Part shown: one piece after another, positions 49,636 to 58,374 of the stretch
Layout: each line of letters begins with the position of its first letter
Numbering within the stretch: the stretch's first letter is position 1
Origin: Lentzea xinjiangensis
Lineage (GTDB): Bacteria; Actinomycetota; Actinomycetes; Mycobacteriales; Pseudonocardiaceae
Assembly (NCBI RefSeq): GCF_900110955.1
Contig: NZ_FOFR01000013.1
Coordinates: 186,001 to 250,000, forward strand
Reading direction: 5' to 3'
DNA length: 64,000 bases
Translations under genes and position numbers: made by a program
The notes under the pieces: model-generated
The model's input: the letters and a program-made list of their open reading frames with translations, nothing else
What the model was told of the DNA's origin: nothing
Database searches by the model: none

Positions 49636-51456
49636 ATGCCTGACCAAGGCTCGCAGGGTCATGGCGAGGCGCACTTCGTGGTCCTACCCGACCACGAGGC
49701 CGCGCTCGCCGTGGCCCGTCGCACTGGTGCGCCGAAGACGCTCACCCACGCGTCGGGACGTCCGTGGCTCGTCGGCCGCTGGAGCGACGACGAGATCACC
49801 GCCGCGGCGGTGGGCGACGTGCGGCTGGCGGTGATCGGCTGGTGCCCGGTCAGCGCCGTGGAGCTGGAACGCGCGGCCTTCGGGTTGCGCGACCTCGCCC
49901 ACCTCGACGAGCTCGCGAGGACGCTCGCGGGCAGCTTCCACCTCGTCGCCTCGCTGGGCGGGCGGTGCCGGGTCCAGGGCACGGCGTCCGGGCTGCGGCT
50001 GGTGTTCCACCGCAGGATCGGCGGTGTCGTCGTCGCGGCCGACCGGGCCGACGTGCTGGGCGGGGCGCCGCTCGACGAGCAGAGCCTCGCCGTGCGGTTG
50101 CTGTTCCCCACGCCGCACCCGTTGCTGGAGCGGACGATGTGGCGCGGCGTGGAGTGCGTGCCGCCGGGAAGCGCACTGCTGCTGGACGGCGACCGCGCAC
50201 GGACGACCCGGTGGTGGCACGCACCGGAACCGGTGCGCGGCCTCGCCGAGTCCGCTCCCCTGATCGCGGACGCTCTCACGCGGGCCGTCGACGTGCGCAC
50301 GCGCCGGGGCGGGACCGTCGCGTGCGACCTGTCCGGTGGGCTCGACTCCACGTCGATCACGTTCCTCGCGGCCCGCTCGCCGGCGCGGGTGGTGGCCAGC
50401 ACGTGGCCCTCGCTCGACCCGGTCGACGAGGACGTCGCGTGGGCGCGGCGGGCGGCGGCGCACCTGCCCGCGGTCGAGCACGTCGTGTGGCCGGCCGAAC
50501 GGATCCCGCTGGTGTACGAGAACCTGCTGGGAGTGGACGACCCGATGGACGAGCCGACCATCGGGGTGATGGACCGCCAGCGGTTGCTCGAAGACCTGAA
50601 CGGCTTGGCGGACAAGGGCTGCCGGGTCCGGCTGACCGGCATCGGCGGTGACCACGTCGCCTGGTGCTCCGAGGCGCACTACCACTCGCTGCTGCGCAGC
50701 CGGCCGTTGTTCGCGCTCCGCCAGCTCCGGGCCTTCCGGGCGTTGTTCCACTGGCCGCTGCGGCCGATGATCGCGGCGCTGGCCGACTCGCGGTCCTACC
50801 GGGCGTGGCTCGCGGACGAGGCGGACGACCTCCGCGCCGGACGGGAGCCGACCGTGACCGGGATGCTCAGCTGGGGCAGCGGGCCGCGCCTGTTCGACTG
50901 GGTGACCCCCGAGGCGCACGCGCTCGCCCGCGACGCGCTGCGGGAGGCCGCGCGGACAGCGGAGCCGCTGGGGCGCACCCGAGGTGAGCACGGTGATCTG
51001 GAGCCCATCCTGTCCTCCTGCCGGATCATCCGGCAGTGGGAGCAGATGAGCGCGCGTGCCGGGCTGCCGATCCAGTCGCCGTTCCTGGACGACCGGGTGA
51101 TCGAGGCCTGCCTCTCGGTGCGGCCGGCGCAGCGCGTGACGCCGTGGCGCTACAAGCCCGTGCTCACCGAGGCGATGCGCGGGATCGTGCCGGACGACTG
51201 CCTGGCGCGCACGAACAAGGCGCAGGCGTCGCTGGAGGCCTCCGCGGGTCTGCGCCGGCACCGCGGTGACCTCGTCGAGCTGTGGGAGGGCTCGAAGCTC
51301 GCCGAGCTCGGGCTGGTCGACCGGCGCAGGCTGACCGAGCTCGCGCTGCGGCCGGACACCCCCGAACTGCGCTCGGCGATCTTGTACTCGACGATCGGCT
51401 GCGAGGTGTGGCTGCGCAGCCTCGACCAGGGAGCGGACCATGCGGCTGCGCGATGA
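49636..51456 (+). CDS. Lasso peptide cyclase (asparagine synthetase-like)
   Basis: ATP-dependent macrolactam synthetase of 606 aa, 21 bp after the precursor. The N-terminal part is a degenerate glutaminase-like domain (the usual Cys2 is not present). The synthetase domain has the PP-loop SGGLDS (residues 233-238), TGIGGDHV, SPFLDDRVIEACL and the C-terminal basic patch WRYKPVLTEAMRG. It adenylates the Asp8 side chain of the core and closes the ring onto Leu1 while the tail is threaded. Confidence 0.92.
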   Translation: MPDQGSQGHGEAHFVVLPDHEAALAVARRTGAPKTLTHASGRPWLVGRWSDDEITAAAVGDVRLAVIGWCPVSAVELERAAFGLRDLAHLDELARTLAGSFHLVASLGGRCRVQGTASGLRLVFHRRIGGVVVAADRADVLGGAPLDEQSLAVRLLFPTPHPLLERTMWRGVECVPPGSALLLDGDRARTTRWWHAPEPVRGLAESAPLIADALTRAVDVRTRRGGTVACDLSGGLDSTSITFLAARSPARVVASTWPSLDPVDEDVAWARRAAAHLPAVEHVVWPAERIPLVYENLLGVDDPMDEPTIGVMDRQRLLEDLNGLADKGCRVRLTGIGGDHVAWCSEAHYHSLLRSRPLFALRQLRAFRALFHWPLRPMIAALADSRSYRAWLADEADDLRAGREPTVTGMLSWGSGPRLFDWVTPEAHALARDALREAARTAEPLGRTRGEHGDLEPILSSCRIIRQWEQMSARAGLPIQSPFLDDRVIEACLSVRPAQRVTPWRYKPVLTEAMRGIVPDDCLARTNKAQASLEASAGLRRHRGDLVELWEGSKLAELGLVDRRRLTELALRPDTPELRSAILYSTIGCEVWLRSLDQGADHAAAR

Positions 51457-51691
51457 CATCTCGGTGGCGGACACCGACTACGGCCAGGTGCTGCTCGACG
51501 AGCGCACCGGGCACTACTGGCAGCTCAACCCGACCGGCGTGGTCGTGGTGCGGGCCTTGCTCGACGGGGCCGACGAGGACGCCGCCGTCACCGCGCTGAC
51601 CTCCGCCTACGACGTCGACGAGGCGCGGGCGCGCGAGGACGTGTCGGTGCTGGTGGCGGGGTTGCGCACGGCCGGGCTGGTGACGGCGTGA
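51440..51691 (+). CDS. Lasso peptide RRE protein (PqqD-like, B1)
   Basis: Leader-binding protein of 83 aa with the PqqD/RRE winged-helix pattern: MRLRDDISVADTDYGQVLLD, ERTGHYWQLNPTGVVVVRAL and a helical C-terminus. It overlaps the cyclase by 17 bp and the next gene by 4 bp. It binds the precursor leader (YxxPxL region) and presents it to the leader peptidase. Confidence 0.9.
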   Translation: MRLRDDISVADTDYGQVLLDERTGHYWQLNPTGVVVVRALLDGADEDAAVTALTSAYDVDEARAREDVSVLVAGLRTAGLVTA

Positions 51692-52098
51692 CCACCCCGA
51701 GCTCGCTGACCCGCCCGGCCGGTGTCCCGTTCGGCCGCCGGGTCGCCGCCCGGCTCGCGGTCGCCGTCGCGATCCCGCTGGCGAAGCTCACCCCGCGCCG
51801 GCTGCGCCAGGTGCTCGGTGTCCTGCGCCGCGGTGCCCGGCCCGCCGGCTACGAGAGCGCCAAGGCGGCGCGGGACGCGGTGCTCGCGGTGAGCCTGCGC
51901 TGCCTCGGCCCGCAGGGGTGCCTGCCGAGGTCCGTGGCCGTGGTGGTGCTGAGCCGGATGTCCGGCACCTGGCCGACGTGGTGCGCCGGCGTCCGGGTCA
52001 TGCCACCGTTCGGGGCGCACGCGTGGGTCGAGGCGGACGGCGTGCCGGTCGACGAGAACGTGCCCGCGCAGTACTTCCGGCCGCTGATGACGGTATGA
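51688..52098 (+). CDS. Lasso leader peptidase (transglutaminase-like, B2)
   Basis: Cysteine peptidase of 136 aa from GTG 51688. The catalytic triad is visible: Cys in GCLPRSVAVVVLSRM, His in FGAHAWVEADG and Asp in VPVDENVPAQYF. It removes the 18-residue leader after Thr-Gly so that Leu1 can be cyclised. It overlaps the RRE gene at its start and the exporter at its end (ATGA). Confidence 0.92.
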   Translation: MTTPSSLTRPAGVPFGRRVAARLAVAVAIPLAKLTPRRLRQVLGVLRRGARPAGYESAKAARDAVLAVSLRCLGPQGCLPRSVAVVVLSRMSGTWPTWCAGVRVMPPFGAHAWVEADGVPVDENVPAQYFRPLMTV

Positions 52099-53837
52099 GA
52101 ACGCTCGACCTGTTCCGGCTGGCCTCCGGGCACGTTCGCCCGCTCGCGGTGGCCGTCACGGCGACGCTGGTGGCGGCCGGGCTCGGTCTGCTGCAACCGC
52201 AGTTGCTGCGCCAGGCCGTCGACGCGGCCTCGACGGCTTCCGTGCCGTGGGAGCTGCCCGTGGCGATGGCGGCGTTGTTCGCGGTGCAGGCGTGCGTCGA
52301 CGGCGTCGGGCTGTTCCTGTTGGAGCGCACGGGAGAACGGGTCGTTCTCGGCGTGCGCCGCCGGCTCGTGGCGCGGCTGCTCCGGTTGCGCATGAAGGAG
52401 TTCGACGAGCACCGGGTCGGCGACCTGATGTCGCGGGTCGGCACCGACACGACGGTGCTGCGCGAGGTGGTCTCCACCGCGTCGGTCCAGCTCATCACCG
52501 GCACGCTCACCGGCGCGGGCACCGTCGTGCTGATGCTGCTGATCGACCCGGTGCTGTTCGCGTGGGTCATGGGGACGGTCGTCGTCGCGGCCCTGGTCGT
52601 GTACTCGCTGCTCGGCAGGCTGCGGGCGGCGGGTGAGCAGATGCAGCGCGGGGTCGGTGACATGACAGCCGACCTGGAGCGCGCGCTCGGAGCGTTGCGC
52701 ACCGTGCGCGCCTGCCGCGCCGAGGAACGCGAGGAGGAACTGATCGGGCGGCGCGCCGAGCAGGCGTGTGCCGCCGGCGTGCGGGCCGCGCGGATCACGT
52801 CCGTGATGAGCCCGGCCGTCGAGCTGGCCATGCGCGGCTCGCTGCTCGTCGTGCTGCTGGTCGGTGGCACGCGGGTGGCGAAGGACGCGGCGTCGGTCGG
52901 CGACCTGATGGCGTTCCTGCTCTACGCCACCTACCTGGTGATCCCCTTCACCTCGGTGCTGCAGGGCGTCGGGCTGCTGCAGAAGGGCATGGGCGCCCTC
53001 GGCAGGGTCGCCGAGGCGCAGTCGTTGCCCGTGGAGGACGCCTCGGGTGACGCGGTGCCCCGGCGGACCCCGCTCGCCCTCGAGTTCCGCGACGTCTGGT
53101 TCCGCTACCGCGACCGCCCCGTGCTGCGCGGTGTGTCGTTCACCGTCGAGCCGCGCTCGCACGTCGCCCTGGCCGGGCTGTCCGGTGCCGGCAAGTCGAC
53201 GCTGTTCTCCCTGATCGAGCGGTTCTACGAGCCCGCTTCGGGCGCGCTGCTGGCAAACGGCGTGGACATCCGGACGTTTTCCCGCCACCAATGGCGTGGC
53301 CGAATCGCACTGGTCGACCAGGACTCGCCGGTGCTCAACGGCACGCTGCGGGACAATCTCCGGTACGCGGCGCCGGACGCGTCCGACCACGATCTTCGCG
53401 AGGTGCTGGAACTGGCCAACATCGGCGAACTCGTGGCGCGGCTGCCCGCCGGCCTGGACACCCCGCTCGGCGAACGCGGACGCGCGTTGTCCGGTGGGGA
53501 ACGTCAGCGCATCGCACTGGCCAGAGCCCTGCTCACCCGCCCTGAGCTGCTCCTTCTCGACGAACCGACAGCGCACCTCGACCCGGTGAACGAGCGGGCG
53601 CTGCACCGGGCGATCCGGCAGGCGACCCGGGAGTGCGCATTGCTGGTCATCGCGCACCGGTTGTCGACAATTCGCGAGGCCGACCGTGTCGTGGTATTGC
53701 ACGCGGGTGAGGTGATCGCGCAGGGAACGCATGACGAGCTGCTGGCCATCAATGATTTCTATGGCAAACTCACCACCGGTGAATTTGTCGACAATTCAAA
53801 GTCGTTCGACGTCGAAACATCGCCTGGATGGAGCTAG
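52095..53837 (+). CDS. Lasso peptide ABC exporter
   Basis: Half-transporter of 580 aa starting at ATG 52095 (MRTLDLFRLASGHVRPLAVA). Six membrane segments are followed by an ATPase with GLSGAGKST, LSGGERQRIALARALL and LLLLDEPTAHLD. It exports the mature lasso peptide and gives self-protection. The gene is translationally coupled to the leader peptidase and its 3' end is followed 25 bp later by the regulator. Confidence 0.92.
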   Translation: MRTLDLFRLASGHVRPLAVAVTATLVAAGLGLLQPQLLRQAVDAASTASVPWELPVAMAALFAVQACVDGVGLFLLERTGERVVLGVRRRLVARLLRLRMKEFDEHRVGDLMSRVGTDTTVLREVVSTASVQLITGTLTGAGTVVLMLLIDPVLFAWVMGTVVVAALVVYSLLGRLRAAGEQMQRGVGDMTADLERALGALRTVRACRAEEREEELIGRRAEQACAAGVRAARITSVMSPAVELAMRGSLLVVLLVGGTRVAKDAASVGDLMAFLLYATYLVIPFTSVLQGVGLLQKGMGALGRVAEAQSLPVEDASGDAVPRRTPLALEFRDVWFRYRDRPVLRGVSFTVEPRSHVALAGLSGAGKSTLFSLIERFYEPASGALLANGVDIRTFSRHQWRGRIALVDQDSPVLNGTLRDNLRYAAPDASDHDLREVLELANIGELVARLPAGLDTPLGERGRALSGGERQRIALARALLTRPELLLLDEPTAHLDPVNERALHRAIRQATRECALLVIAHRLSTIREADRVVVLHAGEVIAQGTHDELLAINDFYGKLTTGEFVDNSKSFDVETSPGWS

Positions 53838-53862
53838 AACAACCGATACGACAAATGCCAGC

Positions 53863-54513
53863 ATGATGACTCCAGTCGGACCACGGGAGAAAGGCGAGTC
53901 GTTGCGACGATCTCCAGCAGTCGGCACCGAATTCGTCGAGCTTCTGCACGACCGCACCGCCGCCATGCGCGTGTTGGAGAACCTCCTGGTTCGCTGCACG
54001 TCCGTACGCGTCGTGCTGTCGAGCCGGGGTGGTCTCGACAGCGCTCTCCTCGACCTGGCGACCGCCACCGAACGCGGACGCCTGCTGCTCGACCCCACCG
54101 TCGCCCGGCACCTGGGGCCACGGCACCGGATGTCGGTCCGGGTGCTCGCCAAGCCCTCCCGGTGCATGCTCGTCTTCGACGACCGCAGCGCGGTGCTGCC
54201 GCTCGCCGCGGACGACCTCAACGTGGGCGCGATGCTGCTGCGCAACCCGCTCGCCACCACGTACGGCGACCTCTTCGAGCTCATGTGGTCGGACGCCCGC
54301 GCACCGCAGGGCGGACCCGACGAGACAGGTCTGTCGAGCCGGGAGGCGGAGATCGTCGAACTGCTGCTGGAGGGTGCCACCGACCACCAGGTCGCCGCCC
54401 GGCTCGGCATGAGCAGCCGCACGGTGCGCGCCGTGGTGGCCCAGCTGCAACAGCGGTACGGCACCCGGTCGCGGATGGCGCTGGGCTTCCAGCTCGCGCG
54501 CGTGACCGGTTAG
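53863..54513 (+). CDS. LuxR-type helix-turn-helix regulator at the lasso cluster
   Basis: Regulator of 216 aa. The ATG at 53863 is used; the longer reading to 53731 runs into the exporter gene. The N-terminal 120 residues (GTEFVELLHDRTAAMRVLEN, SSRGGLDSALLDLATATERG, VLAKPSRCMLVFDDRSAVLP) resemble the ligand domain of TrmB/PLD-like LuxR proteins. The C-terminal HTH is LSSREAEIVELLLEGATDHQ, then VAARLGMSSRTVRAVVAQLQ. It is probably co-transcribed with the exporter and could activate or repress the cluster. Confidence 0.82.
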   Translation: MMTPVGPREKGESLRRSPAVGTEFVELLHDRTAAMRVLENLLVRCTSVRVVLSSRGGLDSALLDLATATERGRLLLDPTVARHLGPRHRMSVRVLAKPSRCMLVFDDRSAVLPLAADDLNVGAMLLRNPLATTYGDLFELMWSDARAPQGGPDETGLSSREAEIVELLLEGATDHQVAARLGMSSRTVRAVVAQLQQRYGTRSRMALGFQLARVTG

Positions 54514-54570
54514 CCCGCGCAGGGCGGTCCTCGTCGTGAACGCGCGGTCCGGACGCGATAGGTTCGGGGC

Positions 54571-55146
54571 ATGCGCGTGGCCGGCCTCCTGCTAGCTGCG
54601 GGGGCCGGTCGCCGGTTCGGCACCCCGAAAGCCCTCGTGTCGCTGAACGGCGAGCTGTTCGCCGACTCGGCGGCCGCACTGCTGAAAGCCGCCGGCTGCG
54701 ACCCGGTCGTCGTCGTGCTCGGCGCGCGGGCAGGCGAAGTGCGGGCCAAGGCCCGCTTGGACGGCGTCCGGGTGGTCGACAACCCCGACTGGGAAACCGG
54801 GATGGGCTCGTCGCTGCGGACGGGTCTGCGCGCGGTGGGCATCGTCGACGCGGTCGTGGTGCTGCCCGTGGACACACCGGGCGTCACCGTCGCCGCCCTG
54901 CGCCGGGTGATGGCGCTCGCCGAGCCGAAAGCCCTGGCGCGGGCCGTCTACGACGGCGTGGTGGGGCACCCGGTGCTGATCGGCTCGGACCACTTCCCCG
55001 GCGTGGTGGCCTCGGCGGCGGGCGACCAGGGCGCGCGGGACTACCTGCGGGCGAACACCGTCCGCCACGTCGACTGCGCCGACGTGGCGGACGGTGCCGA
55101 CGTGGACCGCCCCGAGGACCTGCCGGGTCACCCGGCCGCGCCCTAA
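54571..55146 (+). CDS. MobA-like nucleotidyltransferase (MocA family)
   Basis: Nucleotidyltransferase of 191 aa: the start GLLLAAGAGRRFGTPKALVS is the NTP-binding GxGxR..K motif. GAVVVLPVDTPGV-like VVVLPVDTPGVTVAAL contains the metal Asp. GHPVLIGSDHFPGV and DQGARDYLR belong to the MocA/MobA-type molybdenum cofactor cytidylyl- or guanylyltransferases. It could finish molybdenum cofactor for a hydroxylase. No xanthine dehydrogenase genes are near; the neighbouring MOSC protein (6070) is far away. Confidence 0.87.
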   Translation: MRVAGLLLAAGAGRRFGTPKALVSLNGELFADSAAALLKAAGCDPVVVVLGARAGEVRAKARLDGVRVVDNPDWETGMGSSLRTGLRAVGIVDAVVVLPVDTPGVTVAALRRVMALAEPKALARAVYDGVVGHPVLIGSDHFPGVVASAAGDQGARDYLRANTVRHVDCADVADGADVDRPEDLPGHPAAP

Positions 55147-55325
55147 GGACGCACGTGCACGGCCGCGCGGGCGCACCCGGCGGCCACGACGAGCAGCGCC
55201 AGCGCCGCCCACGCCGGCCACAGCTCGGAGTAGGTCACCGCCAGTGCGATGTGCGTGGCACCCGCGGCCGCGAACACCGCCGTCAAAGCCACCCAGGTGT
55301 AGAACCGCCCTCTGGTCAAACCCAC
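55143..55325 (-). CDS. Small membrane protein
   Basis: Protein of 60 aa from GTG 55325 (VGLTRGRFYTWVALTAVFAA). It has two hydrophobic segments (TWVALTAVFAAAGATHIALA and PAWAALALLVVAAGCARAAV). Its 3' end overlaps the MobA-like gene by 4 bp. The ribosome site is weak (GGGGG). Size and composition suit a short inner-membrane protein of unknown role. Confidence 0.5.
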   Translation of the reverse strand: MGLTRGRFYTWVALTAVFAAAGATHIALAVTYSELWPAWAALALLVVAAGCARAAVHVRP

Positions 55326-55426
55326 CCCCGTCCGCCGCGCGCAGTTGTCCTCGCATCGCGCGTATCGGGGTTCGTGGCGCTCGGGTTACTGGTGACGCCC
55401 CCGGCGATCCGGTACTACTGACCCGC

Positions 55427-56167
55427 ATGACGACCGACACCGTGACCGGGTCCGACTACGGCACCCTCGTGCGCACGCACCTGACCCGCGTCGAACAGCA
55501 CAACGCGGCCGCGCTCGACGACGTGGCCGAGCTCGTGCTCGCCGCCGTCCAGGCGGACGGGACCATCCTCACCGCGGGCGCGGGGCACTCGCTCGCAGCG
55601 GTCGCCGAGACCTTCTACCGGGCAGGCGGCCTCGCCTGCGTCCGCCCGGTCTACCACCCCGAGCTGCTGCCGATGCACGGCGCGATCAGCAGCACCTCCG
55701 CCGAACGCCGGTCGGGTCTCGCGAGCGAGGTCCTGCGCGAAGCCGGCCTGGCGCCGCACGACGTGCTCTTCGTCTTCTCGACCTCGGGCGTCAACCACTA
55801 CCCGGTCGAGCTCGCCCAGGAGGCCGCCGGTTCCGGCTGCCCGGTGGTGGCGGTCACCTCCGCCGCCTCCAGCGCCCAGGCACCCCGCCGGGCCGGCGTG
55901 ACGCTGGCCGAGGTCGCGACCGTGGTCCTCGACAACCTCGTCCCGCCCGGCGACTCCACCTACCCGCCGCAGGCCCCGATCACCGCGGCCATCTCCACCA
56001 TCGCCACGGCGTTCCTGTGGAACCTGCTGATGGTCCGCCTCGTCGACAAGGCGGCCGAGACCGGTGTGCAACTGCCGTTGTGGCGCAGCGCGAACGTCGA
56101 GGGCGGCGACGCTGCCAACGCCGACCTGCTCAGGCACTACCAAACCCGCATCCCGCAGCTCGGATGA
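55427..56167 (+). CDS. SIS domain protein
   Basis: Protein of 246 aa from ATG 55427. It has a sugar isomerase (SIS) domain: ILTAGAGHSLAAVAETFYRA, VLFVFSTSGVNHYPVELAQE and SGCPVVAVTSAAS, with AISTIATAFLWNLLMVRL as a late helix. It resembles the YckF/AgaS-like group (DUF2529-type proteins) that bind phosphosugars and may regulate or isomerise them. Located between the MobA-like gene and the PBP gene with no obvious sugar enzyme nearby. Confidence 0.85.
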   Translation: MTTDTVTGSDYGTLVRTHLTRVEQHNAAALDDVAELVLAAVQADGTILTAGAGHSLAAVAETFYRAGGLACVRPVYHPELLPMHGAISSTSAERRSGLASEVLREAGLAPHDVLFVFSTSGVNHYPVELAQEAAGSGCPVVAVTSAASSAQAPRRAGVTLAEVATVVLDNLVPPGDSTYPPQAPITAAISTIATAFLWNLLMVRLVDKAAETGVQLPLWRSANVEGGDAANADLLRHYQTRIPQLG

Positions 56168-56245
56168 CGGCGAACCGCGGGGCGGCCGAGCTGTCCCGCG
56201 TTAGTCTCCCACCGGGGAACACGGAGATCCGGGGGGATTTTGACG

Positions 56246-57805
56246 ATGGTGGAGCCGAGAACTCGTAAGTGGATCTTGGTCGGCGGCGCGCTCGCCACGG
56301 CGACGACAGTCGGGGTGGCGGGCGCGATGCTCTGGGGCGGTGGATCGGCCGGGTCGAGCGAGCGGCCCGTGACCGTCGAGACACCGGCGCAGGTGGCCCA
56401 GTCGTTCGTGAACAAGGCGTTCTCCGCCGACACCGCGTCGGCCGCCGCGGCGACCGACGCGCCACCGGTGGCGGCACCGGCCCTGACCGCCACCAGGACG
56501 GGCATGGGCACGTCGGCCTACCAGGCCCGCCTGGCCGCGGTGCAGCCGCCGAAACCCGACGCGACCACGGCGGAGATCGCCGCCTCCGTGACCTGGACGA
56601 TGCCGAACTCGGCTTTGCTGAAGTACGACGTGACCATCCCGATGCGCCGCGTCGACGGCGCCTGGAAGGTCCGCTGGACACCGGCGGTCATCCACCCGCA
56701 GCTGACCGAAGGCGCGTCCCTGACCTACCGCAAGGCCGTGGCCGACGGCGCTCTGCTGGGCCGCGACGGCAGTCCGCTGGTCCAGGGCACGATTCCCGCC
56801 GGCCTGCTCACCACGATCACCGGCCAGGTGGGAGACCTGAAGGGCACCGACGGCTGGGAGGTGGGCATCGCCTCCGGTACCGCCTTCACCGCGCTGGACG
56901 GCAAGAAGCCGGAAGCCGGCGAGAAGATCACCGTCACCATCGACCCGGCCCGCCAGGCAGCGGCCCAGGCCGCGGTGGACGGCCTGCCCCGGGGAGCGGC
57001 GATCGTCGCCGTCGAGGCCTCCACGAGCGAGATCCTCGCCGTGGCGCAGAACAGGGCGCTGTCCGGCACCAACCCGTTCGTGGGCCGCTACGTCCCCGGC
57101 TCGACGATGAAGATCGTGACCGCGGCCGCCGCCCTGAACGCGGGCCTGACCCGGCCCGACACCGCCCTGCCGTGCCCCGCCACGGCGACGATCGGCACCC
57201 GCCGCATCAGCAACGCCGACTTCGGCCACGCCAGCCTGCCGTTCCACACGGCCTTCGCCCTGTCGTGCAACACGACCTTCGGCGAGCTGGGCGCCAAGCT
57301 CCCGCCCAACGCCCTGCCGGACATGGCGAAGCGCTTCGGCCTGGGCGCCGACTGGACGATCGCCGGCGCGGACACGAACACCGGCAAGGTCCCACCGGCG
57401 ACGGGCGACCAGCAGGTGGAGAACAGCATCGGCCAGGGCAACGTGGTGGCGAGCCCGTTCGGCATGGCCCTGGTGGCCGCCACCGTCGTCTCCGGCAAGC
57501 AGCCCACGCCGACGCTGCTGCGCGGCAAACCACCGGTCCCCAACGACGTGGCGGCGGGCCCTCCGGCATCGGTGCTCGGGCCGCTGCGGGCGATGATGCG
57601 CGAGGTGGTCACCGCCGGAACGGCCAGGCAACTGGCGGGAATCCCCGGCCTGGCGGGCAAGACCGGCACCGCGGAGGCGGGCGGCGGCGCCGAGCACGGC
57701 TGGTTCGTCGGCTACCAGGGCAACGTGGCGTTCGCCGTCTTCGTGGAGAACGCGGGGTCGTCGCAGAGCGCGCTGAACGCGACGGCCGCCTTCCTCAAGC
57801 GCTGA
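56246..57805 (+). CDS. Class B penicillin-binding protein with MecA-like N-terminal domain
   Basis: Transpeptidase of 519 aa. The ATG at 56246 has GGGGGG 9 nt upstream; a TTG at 56240 is possible but close. A membrane helix (WILVGGALATATTVGVAGAM) precedes an NTF2-like domain (about residues 45-160) as in MecA/PBP3-type proteins. The transpeptidase domain has VPGSTMKIVTAAA (SxxK), LSCNTTFGEL (SxN) and GLAGKTGTAEAG (KTG). It crosslinks peptidoglycan and is of the penicillin-insensitive-like group present in many actinomycetes. Confidence 0.92.
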   Translation: MVEPRTRKWILVGGALATATTVGVAGAMLWGGGSAGSSERPVTVETPAQVAQSFVNKAFSADTASAAAATDAPPVAAPALTATRTGMGTSAYQARLAAVQPPKPDATTAEIAASVTWTMPNSALLKYDVTIPMRRVDGAWKVRWTPAVIHPQLTEGASLTYRKAVADGALLGRDGSPLVQGTIPAGLLTTITGQVGDLKGTDGWEVGIASGTAFTALDGKKPEAGEKITVTIDPARQAAAQAAVDGLPRGAAIVAVEASTSEILAVAQNRALSGTNPFVGRYVPGSTMKIVTAAAALNAGLTRPDTALPCPATATIGTRRISNADFGHASLPFHTAFALSCNTTFGELGAKLPPNALPDMAKRFGLGADWTIAGADTNTGKVPPATGDQQVENSIGQGNVVASPFGMALVAATVVSGKQPTPTLLRGKPPVPNDVAAGPPASVLGPLRAMMREVVTAGTARQLAGIPGLAGKTGTAEAGGGAEHGWFVGYQGNVAFAVFVENAGSSQSALNATAAFLKR

Positions 57806-57853
57806 ACCGCCGCTCTCGTGGGGACGTCTTGGGTTTCTGTCCGCTCGCCCTGA

Positions 57854-57981
57854 GGTTGCCGTGGACGTCGGGTAGGCGGGCCTCGACCGTGGCTTCAGTG
57901 GTGAAGGCCGCGGCGCCGGCTCGCGCGGTGGCGCCGCACAACTTCGTCGTGCGGCACGTCTTGGGGTTGCCGTGGACGTCG
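57854..57981. repeat. 17-bp exact direct repeat, 111 bp apart
   Basis: GGTTGCCGTGGACGTCG occurs at 57854-57870 and at 57965-57981. The upstream flanks are also similar (GACGTCTTGGGTTTC versus CACGTCTTGGGGTTGCC). They probably derive from a local duplication. Confidence 0.75.
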
Positions 57982-58140
57982 TTGTCGTGCTTGGCGAGCA
58001 CGAGCGCCCCGCCGTCGGTCAACTCCCCATGGTCGCCGTCATGCCGTCCGTCCAGGCATGCGCAGGAACGCAAGCACAACGTCGGGCTGCCGACGCTTCC
58101 CGTGCACGAAGGCCAGCCGCTCGCCCTGGCATGCGCAGGT

Positions 58141-58301
58141 ACACAACCACGACCCCTAGGCTGCCGGCACAGCCCGCCACCAGCGAGTTCCGCCTCACAC
58201 GCCACGACCGGCCGCGCCGACTGCCCTCGACGCGCGCGGATCCACGACCACGACGCCGAGCTGCCGACACAGCCCGGCCAGCACGCTCCGCCTCACGCGC
58301 C
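58141..58301. repeat. Two diverged copies of a ~60-bp sequence
   Basis: Copy 1 (58141-58203) and copy 2 (58241-58301) share the blocks CACGAC, GCTGCCG(G/A)CACAGCCCG, and CCGCCTCAC(A/G)CGCC in the same order. The start of copy 2 has CCACGACCACGACGCCGAG in place of CACGACCCCTAG. They suggest an old tandem duplication of noncoding sequence. Confidence 0.65.
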
Positions 58302-58374
58302 CACAACCGTCCCGGCTCCCGCACCGGCGACCAGTCACGGCTCAGGCGCCCATCGCACAGGCGCCAACCCCGGG

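Larger units (their letters stand above)
57806..58374. other. Intergenic region rich in diverged direct repeats
   Basis: 569 bp between the convergent ends of the PBP and ABC exporter genes. It holds a 17-bp exact direct repeat (GGTTGCCGTGGACGTCG, 57854-57870 and 57965-57981) and a pair of diverged copies of about 60 bp (58141-58203 and 58241-58301). Both strands have open frames but with no consistent codon bias or start site, so none is called. Confidence 0.7.

Noticed and set aside
49513..54513. Peptidyl arginine deiminase within the lasso cluster
   Set aside because: No gene in this window shows that fold; in the citrulassin family the enzyme is encoded elsewhere, so its absence here is not evidence against citrullination.
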